Assembly (NCBI GenBank): GCA_900696615.1
Contig: CAADGS010000146.1
Coordinates: forward strand, 1-43,889
Source of the DNA: an uncultured beta proteobacterium
GTDB lineage: Bacteria > Pseudomonadota > Gammaproteobacteria > Burkholderiales > Nitrosomonadaceae
Reading direction: 5' to 3'
DNA: 43,889 nucleotides
Positions 37,403 through 43,889 of the stretch are shown in pieces; within the stretch, counting starts at the first letter, position 1, and the number at the start of each line of letters is the position of its first letter. The notes below the pieces were generated by a model. That model did no database searches. It was not told where the DNA came from and saw only the letters and a list, made by a program, of their open reading frames with translations. Position numbers and translations under genes: made by a program.

Positions 37403-38185
37403 TCACGATGACTTCGATTCCGGCCGCGTGAAAATCCATATATCCTGAGTACTATCTACCTCACTAAAACGGTAGCCAGCCATATCAAACTGCTTAATGG
37501 TTTCAATGTCTGTAAGTTTGTTGCGAATAATATAACGGCTCATCATGCCACGTGCCTTCTTAGCGAAAAAGCTTACAATTTTGTAAGTGCCATTCTTTTG
37601 ATCTTTGAAAACTGGGGTGATAATACGCGCACTAAGTTTATCCGATTGGATAGATTGGAAATATTCACTCGAAGCCAGATTGATTAAAAATTCAGTTTTT
37701 TGTCTTTTTAAATCCTGATTAAGTGCATGGGTAATTTTATCTCCCCAGAATTCATACAAATTATTGCCACGAATATTTTTGAGTTGCGTACCCATTTCCA
37801 ATCTATAAGCTTGAATCAGATCCAATGGACGCAGCACTCCATACAATCCAGAAAGAATACGTAAGTGACTCTGAGCAAAAGACAATTCTGCATCAGTCAT
37901 GGTATCGGCATCCAAACCAGTATAAACATCCCCTTTAAAAGCTAGAATCGCTTGTTTCGCATTGGCCCTAGTAAATGGACGCTGCCAAGAAAAATAACGA
38001 TTTGAATTCAAAATCGCCAGCTTTGGACTAATTGACATTAGACTGCCAATTTGGTCAGGCTCCTTTTTTTTGAGCAGATCGATTAAGATTGCCGAATCAT
38101 CAAGAAAATCAGGCTGAGTATAATTCTGAGTGCTAGCAGGTGTTTCAAAATCAAGTGTTTTTGCTGGAGAAATAACAATAATCAT
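37403..38185 (-). CDS. yaaA: Peroxide stress protein YaaA (DUF328)
   Basis: The 260-residue protein shows the family start MIIVISPAKTLDFE, then FKGDVYTGLDADTM, LSGLYGVLRPLDLIQAYRLEMG and FFAKKARGMMSRYII in order. In E. coli YaaA limits intracellular free iron during hydrogen peroxide stress and binds DNA. It is separated by 145 bases from the divergent protease gene. It may share a transcript with the NTF2-like gene, which starts 39 bases downstream. Confidence 0.96.
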   Translation of the reverse strand: MIIVISPAKTLDFETPASTQNYTQPDFLDDSAILIDLLKKKEPDQIGSLMSISPKLAILNSNRYFSWQRPFTRANAKQAILAFKGDVYTGLDADTMTDAELSFAQSHLRILSGLYGVLRPLDLIQAYRLEMGTQLKNIRGNNLYEFWGDKITHALNQDLKRQKTEFLINLASSEYFQSIQSDKLSARIITPVFKDQKNGTYKIVSFFAKKARGMMSRYIIRNKLTDIETIKQFDMAGYRFSEVDSTQDIWIFTRPESKSS

Positions 38186-38330
38186 ATTTATTTATCCTGA
38201 AATAAAAAATACTACCAGATTTAATCATTGAATCACGATAACTTGTAATTTACGCCCCTGATCCACAACTATAGATAACATATTTTGTCTGATAAATGGT
38301 TAACATATTATTAAATGAAGGAAATGAAAC

Positions 38331-39797
38331 ATGTCTACATACCGTAATTTTTTTATGGCGCTCGTATTAGGGTTGTTAATGCCGTTTAATTTACTCGCAC
38401 AGGGTAACGGTATTGAAAGTTTGCGGCAAACCAGTAAGGCTTTCGCAGAGGTTGCACGGAAAGTTTCGCCATCGGTAGTATTGATTCAAGTTGAAAAAGA
38501 AAGTGCCAAACAAACACCATTTGGTTTTCCTTTTGGGAATGGCGAACAACTGCCGTTTGGCGACGAATTGTTTAAACGTTTTTTTGGAGACCGATTTCCT
38601 GAGTTACCCCGATTCAATGCACCGGGTGAGCAGCGTTCGGTTATGGGACAAGGATCTGGTTTCGTTTTTCCATCACAAAACAAGCATTCCAGTAATAAGA
38701 CATATATTCTTACCAATAATCATGTTGTCGAAGGTAATGGAAAAATCAGTGTAAAGTTCCTGGATGGACGTGAATTTGAAGCAAAAATCAAGGGCACCGA
38801 TCCGAAATCGGATATTGCAGTTATCGAAATCGAAGCCAGTGGACTGCCCGCAGTGCAATTGGGGGATTATTCTCAGCTTGAAGTCGGAGAATGGGTGGTG
38901 GCTATCGGTAATCCTTTCGGTCTAAGTCATACATTGACTGTTGGCGTCGTTAGCGCCAAAGGTAGAACCTCTTTAGGAATTAATGATTATGAAGATTTCA
39001 TTCAAACCGATGCGGCTATCAACCCTGGTAATTCGGGAGGACCTCTGGTCAATTTGGACGGTGAAGTAATTGGAATGAACACCGCGATTTTCAGCCGTAG
39101 CGGCGGTTACATGGGTATCGGTTTTGCTATTCCGATCAATTTAGCAGAACGCATTGCCAATCAATTGATCGAGCAGGGAGAGGTAGTGCGTGGTTATCTT
39201 GGCATCGTGATTCAACCACTCACTACTGAGCTGGCAAAATCGTTTGATTTGAAAAGTGATAAAGGAATTCTAATTGCTCAGGTGAGCAAAAATTCTCCTG
39301 CAGCCAGAGCGGGTCTTAAGCCAGGCGATGTGATTGTTAACTATCAGGGGCGCTCAGTTAGTGATATTGGCGATTTCCGCAATCAAATCGCTATGGCCAA
39401 ACCGGGTAGTGAAGTTGAATTTGACATTGTGCGGGATGGCAAACAACGCACCTTGACGGTCAAAATTGACAAGTTAAGCGATGACAAGCTGGCTGCACAG
39501 GAACCTGCACAATATACCGAGAAACTTGGTTTAACTGTACAAACAATTACAGCTGATTTAGCACGGCAATATGGTGTCAAGCGAGGAGAAGGTGTTATCG
39601 TTACCGAAGTAGCACCTGGCTCAATAGCTTCGACGGCAGGCATTAACCGGGGTGCAGTAATTCTGGAAGTAAATCGTAAGCAAGTAAATTCCTCCGACGA
39701 ATTTAAGCAGGCTATTAAAAACAACGATAAGAAAAACCTTTTATTATTAGTACGGGAAAATGGGGCATCACGTTATATTGTACTGAATTGGCGTTAA
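38331..39797 (+). CDS. degQ: Do-family periplasmic serine protease (DegQ/MucD type)
   Basis: A periplasmic protease-chaperone of 488 residues with signal peptide (to about residue 24). The catalytic triad is His131 (LTNNHVV), Asp161 (KSDIAVI) and Ser235 (NPGNSGGPLV). Two PDZ domains follow (about 265-375 and 395-485), each with the leading GYLGI or GLTVQ strand. It degrades misfolded envelope proteins. AAGGAAA precedes the start. The exact name (DegP, DegQ or MucD) cannot be settled from the sequence alone. Confidence 0.93.
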   Translation: MSTYRNFFMALVLGLLMPFNLLAQGNGIESLRQTSKAFAEVARKVSPSVVLIQVEKESAKQTPFGFPFGNGEQLPFGDELFKRFFGDRFPELPRFNAPGEQRSVMGQGSGFVFPSQNKHSSNKTYILTNNHVVEGNGKISVKFLDGREFEAKIKGTDPKSDIAVIEIEASGLPAVQLGDYSQLEVGEWVVAIGNPFGLSHTLTVGVVSAKGRTSLGINDYEDFIQTDAAINPGNSGGPLVNLDGEVIGMNTAIFSRSGGYMGIGFAIPINLAERIANQLIEQGEVVRGYLGIVIQPLTTELAKSFDLKSDKGILIAQVSKNSPAARAGLKPGDVIVNYQGRSVSDIGDFRNQIAMAKPGSEVEFDIVRDGKQRTLTVKIDKLSDDKLAAQEPAQYTEKLGLTVQTITADLARQYGVKRGEGVIVTEVAPGSIASTAGINRGAVILEVNRKQVNSSDEFKQAIKNNDKKNLLLLVRENGASRYIVLNWR

Positions 39798-39840
39798 TTG
39801 GGATAAGTGCTGTAGTTCTTTCAAACGGCGATGAGAAGCT

Positions 39841-41202
39841 ATGACCGATTGCTTTGAGGTTGAAATCGAATCACTTAATCTTGATGGCAGAGGCATAGCG
39901 CATCGTGATGGTAAGACAGTGTTTATCGATGGTGCCTTACCAGGCGAGCGTATTCGCTATCAATTGGAAAAATCGAAACCATGCTATGAAGTAGGGCGTA
40001 GTCTGACCGTGTTGCGTCCCAGTTCTGACCGGGTGACGCCGCATTGTGCGCACTTTGGGTTCGTACAAGGTACTTGCGGGGGATGCTCCCTGCAGCACCT
40101 AAGTGCAAAAGCACAACTTGCTCTCAAGCAACGGGCTTTGGAAGATACGCTGTGGCAAATGGCACGGGTACGCCCTCAGCGCATGCTAGCACCCATTGAT
40201 GGCCCAACTTGGGGGTATCGTCACCGAGCGCGGTTGTCAGCACGTTATGTACAGCGTAAGCAAAGTATGCTGGTGGGATTCCGTGAACGTGCAAGGAGTT
40301 TCGTTGCCGACATGCAATCTTGTGCAATACTTCCGGATCGGATTTCCAATTTGCTAATGCCATTACGCAAACTAATTGCGGGCTTATCGATTCGCGACCG
40401 GGTGCCACAAATTGAAGTTGCGATAGGAGTGCAAACCGTTGTGTTGGTATTGCGCGTGCTGGATCCTCCGAATATGGACGACTGCGAAGCACTGTTGCAA
40501 TTTGGCCGAACCTATCAAATATCAATGTGGCTGCAACCTGGCGGTCCAGATACGGTTGCGCCGATGAATAGCGAAGAATCAGACATACTATCGTTGGAAT
40601 TATCTGAATTCGGTGTAATTTTGCCATTCTCACCTACCGATTTCACGCAAATCAATCATCAAATCAATACCGCTCTAGTGGGCCACGCTATTGAATTACT
40701 GAAGCCGAAAGCAGACGATGTGATCGTTGATTTTTTTTGCGGATTAGGTAACTTTACATTGCCTCTAGCGACACGTGCACGATGTGTAATCGGACTGGAA
40801 GGATCTGATGCATTGGTTGCGCGCGCCGAATTAGCGGCTCATAAGAATAACCTGAACCACAAAACCATTTTCACCGCGTGTGATTTGTTCAAGTGGAGTC
40901 AAGAAGCCTGGAAAGCTTTATTGCAAACAATAAGTGATTTGGATGGACGACCGGGCCGCATAGATCGGGTGTTGATCGATCCACCGCGTGCAGGCGCTTT
41001 AGCTGTAGTGGAAGCATTGGCCACCACAACGACGCCACTTCAGAAAGTTGTATATGTTTCGTGCAATCCTGCAACATTGGCACGTGATGCCGCAGTATTG
41101 GTGCATAAAGGTGGCTTGCGATTATGTGCTGCCGGTGTAGTCAATATGTTTCCACATACCGCTCATGTTGAATCGATAGCAGTATTTGAACCTGAAGCTT
41201 AA
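39841..41202 (+). CDS. rlmD: 23S rRNA (uracil-5-)-methyltransferase RlmD
   Basis: RlmD (RumA) methylates U1939 of 23S rRNA with SAM. The 453-residue protein has an N-terminal TRAM domain (IESLNLDGRGIAHRDGKTVFIDGALPGE). The iron-sulfur cysteines lie in HCAHFGFVQGTCGGCSLQH, with a fourth in MQSCAIL. The SAM motif is VDFFCGLGNFTLPLA. DPPRAG and the catalytic cysteine YVSCNPATLARD come in the C-terminal part. It lies 43 bases after the protease gene, with a GATGAGAAG leader. Confidence 0.95.
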   Translation: MTDCFEVEIESLNLDGRGIAHRDGKTVFIDGALPGERIRYQLEKSKPCYEVGRSLTVLRPSSDRVTPHCAHFGFVQGTCGGCSLQHLSAKAQLALKQRALEDTLWQMARVRPQRMLAPIDGPTWGYRHRARLSARYVQRKQSMLVGFRERARSFVADMQSCAILPDRISNLLMPLRKLIAGLSIRDRVPQIEVAIGVQTVVLVLRVLDPPNMDDCEALLQFGRTYQISMWLQPGGPDTVAPMNSEESDILSLELSEFGVILPFSPTDFTQINHQINTALVGHAIELLKPKADDVIVDFFCGLGNFTLPLATRARCVIGLEGSDALVARAELAAHKNNLNHKTIFTACDLFKWSQEAWKALLQTISDLDGRPGRIDRVLIDPPRAGALAVVEALATTTTPLQKVVYVSCNPATLARDAAVLVHKGGLRLCAAGVVNMFPHTAHVESIAVFEPEA

Positions 41203-41248
41203 TAAGGTATGCTGCAACCTTTACACGAAACAAGTTACAGACTGCATT

Positions 41249-42424
41249 ATGAATATTCCTGCAGAAATTCTCGCATTGCATACCGATATGCAAAGTTGGC
41301 GCAGACAGATCCATCAACATCCGGAAACCGCATTTGAAGAAACTGCAACTGCCCGGTTAATTGCACAGCAACTACAGAAAGTTAGAATCGAAGTATATCA
41401 AGGACTGGCGAAAACCGGCATCGTTGGGGTTTTGCGTCGAGGTACGGGCAGGAATAGTATCGCCTTGCGCGCCGATATGGATGCATTATTTATTCAGGAA
41501 CAAAATCGCTTCGAATACGCATCTACTAACTCTGGCAAAATGCATGCTTGTGGTCATGACGGGCACTGTGCCATGTTGCTCGGCGCAGCACATTATCTCG
41601 CTCGTCACGGTCATTTTGATGGCACGGTGCATTTTATTTTCCAACCGGCGGAAGAATGCCGTGCCGGCGCACATCAAATGATCAAAGAAGGTTTGTTTGA
41701 GCATTTTCCAGTTCAAGGAGTGTTCGGTATGCATAATTTTCCACATATCCCCGCTGGTCATTTCGCTGTCAAAACCGGACCAATGATGGCCTCGTTCGAT
41801 TGTTTTGAAATTACCTTTAATGGTCAGGGCACTCACGCTGCAATGCCACACCTCGGCAGTGATGTGCTGGTTGCAGCGGCGCATTTAATTACCCAATTGC
41901 AAACCATCGTCAGCCGCCAGATCGATCCGTCCGATGCTGCAGTTGTCAGTATCACCCAAGTACATGGCGGTAATACTTGGAATGCATTACCGGATTCAGC
42001 AGTGGTGCGGGGCACCTTTCGAAGTTTTAGTAATTCCGTGCGTGAGCGACTGGAACAAAGCATTTGGCACTTATCCCACAGCGTCGCAATCGGTTTTGGA
42101 ATCCATATTAACCTTCGCTTCAACCCCGATAATCCTGGCTATCCGGTCACTATTAACAGCCTGGAAGAAACTGCCAGCGCAATTCGCGCTGCTGTTGCTG
42201 TAGCGGGCAAGGATTGTGTCGATACTTCTCCAATTCCCAGTATGGGTGCCGAAGACTTTGCATTCATGCTAGCACAGAAGCCAGGTTGTTATATTTGGAT
42301 TGGCAATGGAAATACGACAGGTAACTGCCTGTTACATAATCCGAATTACGATTTCAATGATGAAGTTTTGCCACTCGGCGCTGCGTATTGGGCAAAACTA
42401 GTAGAAAATGAATTATCTGCATAG
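41249..42424 (+). CDS. M20D family amidohydrolase (hippurate hydrolase-like)
   Basis: This metal-dependent peptidase or amidohydrolase of 391 residues shows LRADMDAL, HACGHDGHCAML (about residues 99-110), QPAEECRAGAHQMI (about 134-147), GMHNFPHIPAGHFAV and the C-terminal GAEDFAFML. The first Glu of EE is the catalytic base. M20D members hydrolyse N-acyl amino acids, hippurate or IAA conjugates; the substrate cannot be told. I use the ATG at 41249, where conserved sequence begins. The frame is open from 41186, but that start lies within rlmD. There is no strong Shine-Dalgarno. Confidence 0.9.
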   Translation: MNIPAEILALHTDMQSWRRQIHQHPETAFEETATARLIAQQLQKVRIEVYQGLAKTGIVGVLRRGTGRNSIALRADMDALFIQEQNRFEYASTNSGKMHACGHDGHCAMLLGAAHYLARHGHFDGTVHFIFQPAEECRAGAHQMIKEGLFEHFPVQGVFGMHNFPHIPAGHFAVKTGPMMASFDCFEITFNGQGTHAAMPHLGSDVLVAAAHLITQLQTIVSRQIDPSDAAVVSITQVHGGNTWNALPDSAVVRGTFRSFSNSVRERLEQSIWHLSHSVAIGFGIHINLRFNPDNPGYPVTINSLEETASAIRAAVAVAGKDCVDTSPIPSMGAEDFAFMLAQKPGCYIWIGNGNTTGNCLLHNPNYDFNDEVLPLGAAYWAKLVENELSA

Positions 42425-42608
42425 GTTTTCTTAAATCCACCGTTCAGCGGTTCTGATCATTGATGAAGGCGATGGCAAAATCTGCGGTTGCCTTTGATAC
42501 ATTTCTTCATTTCGACACTTCCTTTGTTGTCCTGACTCAAAATGGAGAATTGCGCAACCATTTGCTTGGTGCTAGCCATTTCACTCTCATTTTAGCGCGC
42601 TCTTTTCC

Positions 42609-42628
42609 GAAAGCTCATATTAGCTTTC
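42609..42628. terminator. Possible stem-loop after the amidohydrolase gene
   Basis: GAAAGCT (42609-42615), loop CATATT, AGCTTTC (42622-42628). A short CTTTTTG run follows after about 15 bases, too far for a classical intrinsic terminator. It may still end the rlmD-amidohydrolase transcript. Confidence 0.3.
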
Positions 42629-42780
42629 AGAATACCTATATGTGCTCTTTTTGCATCTCGATTTTAATCTCTCTCCATTTAATCGTTTAAGTTACAAAGT
42701 GTTAATGTGGATTGCATTGATTACCTAAAGATTTTCCAAAAATATTTGAACCTTTCATCAATTTTACAGAATTAACATGT

Positions 42781-42798
42781 TGTAAGAAGGTTCTTACA
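42781..42798. promoter_or_regulatory. Operator-like palindrome upstream of the secreted protein gene
   Basis: TGTAAGAA, two-base centre GG, TTCTTACA: an 8-2-8 perfect inverted repeat located 114 bases before the ATG at 42912. Its size and symmetry fit a dimeric regulator site. I cannot name the regulator, and no second copy was noticed in the window. Confidence 0.45.
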
Positions 42799-42911
42799 CT
42801 AACTCGTGCGATACACTCATATAGAATTGTATTTTACTACTTAACAGTATGAGAGTCGTCGCACAAAATAAAGTGAAATATAACTTCATTAACCTCATAG
42901 GAGAGATATCA

Positions 42912-43307
42912 ATGTTGAAATCAACAATACTAAAAACTTCAACGGCCTTGGCTGCAGTTATGGCTGTATTTGCAACATCTTTACCGAGCGCAGATGCAAA
43001 TGCCGCTGGTATTCGCCTAGAATGTGAGAAACGTGCGAACCGTTCTAAAGTTTCTGTAGATGGTAATAATTTAGTTGCTGGTAATTATGTTGCCAAAATT
43101 CGTTCTGGAAGTAATGTAAAGCGTTCTACACCCAAATCAACAACAGGTGATGAAGTAGAGTTTGATTTTGATAGTGATCCAACAGACGTTGCTGCTGGTG
43201 CAACTCGCATCAAGCCGACTTTTATTCAAGGACCAGTATCCGCAGAACTTATCAATGAAGGCGGATTTACAGTTGCTAAGACTACTAGAACCTGCCGCAC
43301 GAAGTAG
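42912..43307 (+). CDS. Small exported protein of unknown function with two cysteines
   Basis: The 131-residue protein begins with a clear Sec signal peptide, MLKSTILKTSTALAAVMAVF and on to about residue 32, cut near ANA-AG. The mature part of about 100 residues is predicted to be beta-rich, with Cys38 near its start and Cys128 three residues from the end, so a disulfide joining both ends is likely. It contains an acidic stretch (GDEVEFDFDSDP). I recognise no family. Start is fixed by AGGAGAG nine bases upstream and by the signal peptide. It is flanked by a long leader and a strong hairpin, a single-gene unit beside IS debris. Confidence 0.8.
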   Translation: MLKSTILKTSTALAAVMAVFATSLPSADANAAGIRLECEKRANRSKVSVDGNNLVAGNYVAKIRSGSNVKRSTPKSTTGDEVEFDFDSDPTDVAAGATRIKPTFIQGPVSAELINEGGFTVAKTTRTCRTK

Positions 43308-43322
43308 AAATTCATATCATCC

Positions 43323-43351
43323 GTTACTTGAACTACTTAAGTTCAAGTAAC
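43323..43351 (+). terminator. 11-bp hairpin after the secreted protein gene
   Basis: GTTACTTGAAC (43323-43333), loop TACTTAA, GTTCAAGTAAC (43341-43351): a perfect 11-bp stem, 16 bases after the stop codon. The U-tract is poor (CAATTTAAAG begins in the stem end), so it may stabilise the mRNA end as much as terminate. It also marks the boundary before IS-derived sequence. Confidence 0.6.
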
Positions 43352-43488
43352 AATTTAAAGAAATTCCTGTTAGCAAAAACGGTTGCTCAATTAAATCCAA
43401 ATTGGAGTTGTCCCATTTTGACGGACAGTTTTTTCATGGGGCCGAGAAAGTCTCAACCTGTGAAAGCGGACTGCAGTTTATCAGTAGT

Positions 43489-43503
43489 TCAGATCCGATC
43501 TGA
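43489..43503. repeat. Palindrome near the terminal region of the IS remnant
   Basis: TCAGATC, C, GATCTGA. It lies 38 bases beyond the transposase stop. IS481-like elements often carry a similar CTGACAG/TCAGAT segment near their ends, so the outer end of the remnant is probably close by. This is from memory of related elements, not from an alignment. Confidence 0.4.
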
Positions 43504-43541
43504 CAGTCACCCGATTTGACGATGTGCCTGTTAGATCAAAT

Positions 43542-43767
43542 TCAGTTATTCAATGTGGTGATTTTATCGTCCCATACCTCCTTTGCGTCAATTAAAGTTT
43601 GCATTGGGTTGCGCCCGCAGCACATCTTTCCTTGGTGAGTACGCGAGTTGTTGTAATACGTCCCCCAATCATCCAAATCGCGCTGTAACTCATCGATCGA
43701 TTGGTAAATCTTGCGCCGGAATGCCACTTGGTAGAACTCCTGCAAGATAGTTTTATGGAAACGTGAG
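43542..43767 (-). pseudogene. 3' fragment of an integrase-core (IS481/IS3-type) transposase
   Basis: The minus strand encodes about 75 residues of the transposase C-terminus: RFHKTILQEFYQVAFRRKIY, then DELQRDLDDWGTYYNNSRTHQGKMCCGRNP. The YYNxxRTHQG signature is the end of the DDE integrase core, just after the final catalytic Glu helix. Similarity stops at about 43767, where the upstream codons no longer fit, so the HTH and most of the catalytic domain are lost. An ATG-less frame in this stretch cannot encode a working transposase. The cut lies next to a second IS that reads the other way. Confidence 0.85.
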
Positions 43768-43889
43768 GTATGCTGAATTTCATGGAGTCCGAAGTTTCAT
43801 AAAATGAAGACATGAAATGGAGGATGAAGATGGAATTACCCCGCACCCAATATAGTCAGGAATTTCGGAAGGGATCAGTTAAGTTTTTA
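43768..43889 (+). mobile_element. Left end of a second insertion sequence (IS3-like), cut by window edge
   Basis: Immediately after the transposase fragment the sequence changes to a new element reading rightwards. Its leader contains nested repeats: ATTTCAT (43777-43783) with ATGAAAT (43812-43818), and TTCAT/ATGAA (43796-43808). Such terminal hairpins often limit read-through translation of orfA. The exact end and any target duplication cannot be set without the other end. Confidence 0.55.
43830..43889 (+). CDS. Transposase OrfA N-terminus (IS3 family type), partial
   Basis: ATG at 43830 with GGAGG six bases upstream opens 20 codons to the window edge. YSQEFRKGSVKF matches the first helix of the Transposase_8 helix-turn-helix (typical SxEFKxxAVxL). 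An in-frame ATG two codons earlier (43824) is possible. The rest of the element is outside the window. Confidence 0.6.
   Translation, partial: MELPRTQYSQEFRKGSVKFL

Larger units (their letters stand above)
42425..42911. other. Long AT-rich region before the small secreted protein
   Basis: There are 487 bases without a confident gene. The open frame at 42460-42690 has no Shine-Dalgarno, no recognised domain and no bias like its neighbours. The region contains a 7-bp stem-loop (42609-42628), a palindrome (42781-42798) and the leader of the secreted protein gene. The frame that opens at 42849 is only an upstream extension of that gene. Confidence 0.5.

Noticed and set aside
42460-42690. 76-codon plus-strand open frame after the amidohydrolase gene
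   Set aside because: No ribosome binding site, no family resemblance, interrupted by a stem-loop; probably chance.
43592-43846. 84-codon minus-strand open frame at the right edge
   Set aside because: It is the out-of-frame shadow of the transposase fragment and crosses the junction of the two IS elements.

Overview
The window is mostly ordinary chromosomal housekeeping sequence from a Gram-negative betaproteobacterium. I infer a member of the Nitrosomonadaceae (Nitrosomonas-like). The inference rests on the moderately AT-rich codon use, the pyrR-pyrB-pyrX arrangement, the RegB/RegA redox pair, the fimT-pilVWX-pilY1-pilE block and the IS remnants at the right edge. No rRNA, tRNA, CRISPR array or prophage was seen. 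I did not find a convincing new multi-gene defence or biosynthetic system.

Left part (1-9 kb). A tandem universal stress protein runs off the left edge. prfB follows on the minus strand and keeps the classical programmed +1 frameshift. Diverging from it is a tightly packed plus-strand series, ispD-ispF-thpR-(hairpin)-tsaB-rimI-udg, in which consecutive genes mostly overlap by 4 bases. It combines isoprenoid precursor synthesis, RNA 2',3'-cyclic phosphodiesterase activity, tRNA t6A synthesis and base-excision repair. lplT (minus) and alr (plus) come next.

Middle part (9-25 kb, mainly minus strand). This holds a secreted parvulin, yciI-yciB, a rubredoxin-reductase-like flavoprotein, the MlaA lipoprotein, oligopeptidase A, and a compact yqgE-ruvX-pyrR-pyrB-pyrX cluster. 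In that cluster the dihydroorotase-like subunit has lost its metal ligands and must be a structural partner. coq7 (ubiquinone) follows. glyA-nrdR-ribD read on the plus strand and converge on the regB-regA two-component system.

Right part (25-44 kb). aroG-like DAHP synthase and ispH read rightwards and converge with thiO. A type IV pilus minor-pilin operon (fimT, pilV, pilW, pilX, pilY1, pilE) spans about 6.4 kb. It is followed by a minus-strand phoU, rpiA, NTF2-like and yaaA series, then plus-strand degQ-type protease, rlmD and an M20 amidohydrolase. The last 1.5 kb is accessory. It has a small secreted two-cysteine protein behind a long AT-rich leader with an operator-like palindrome, a strong hairpin, the broken 3' end of an integrase-type transposase, and the first 20 codons of a second IS that continues past the window.
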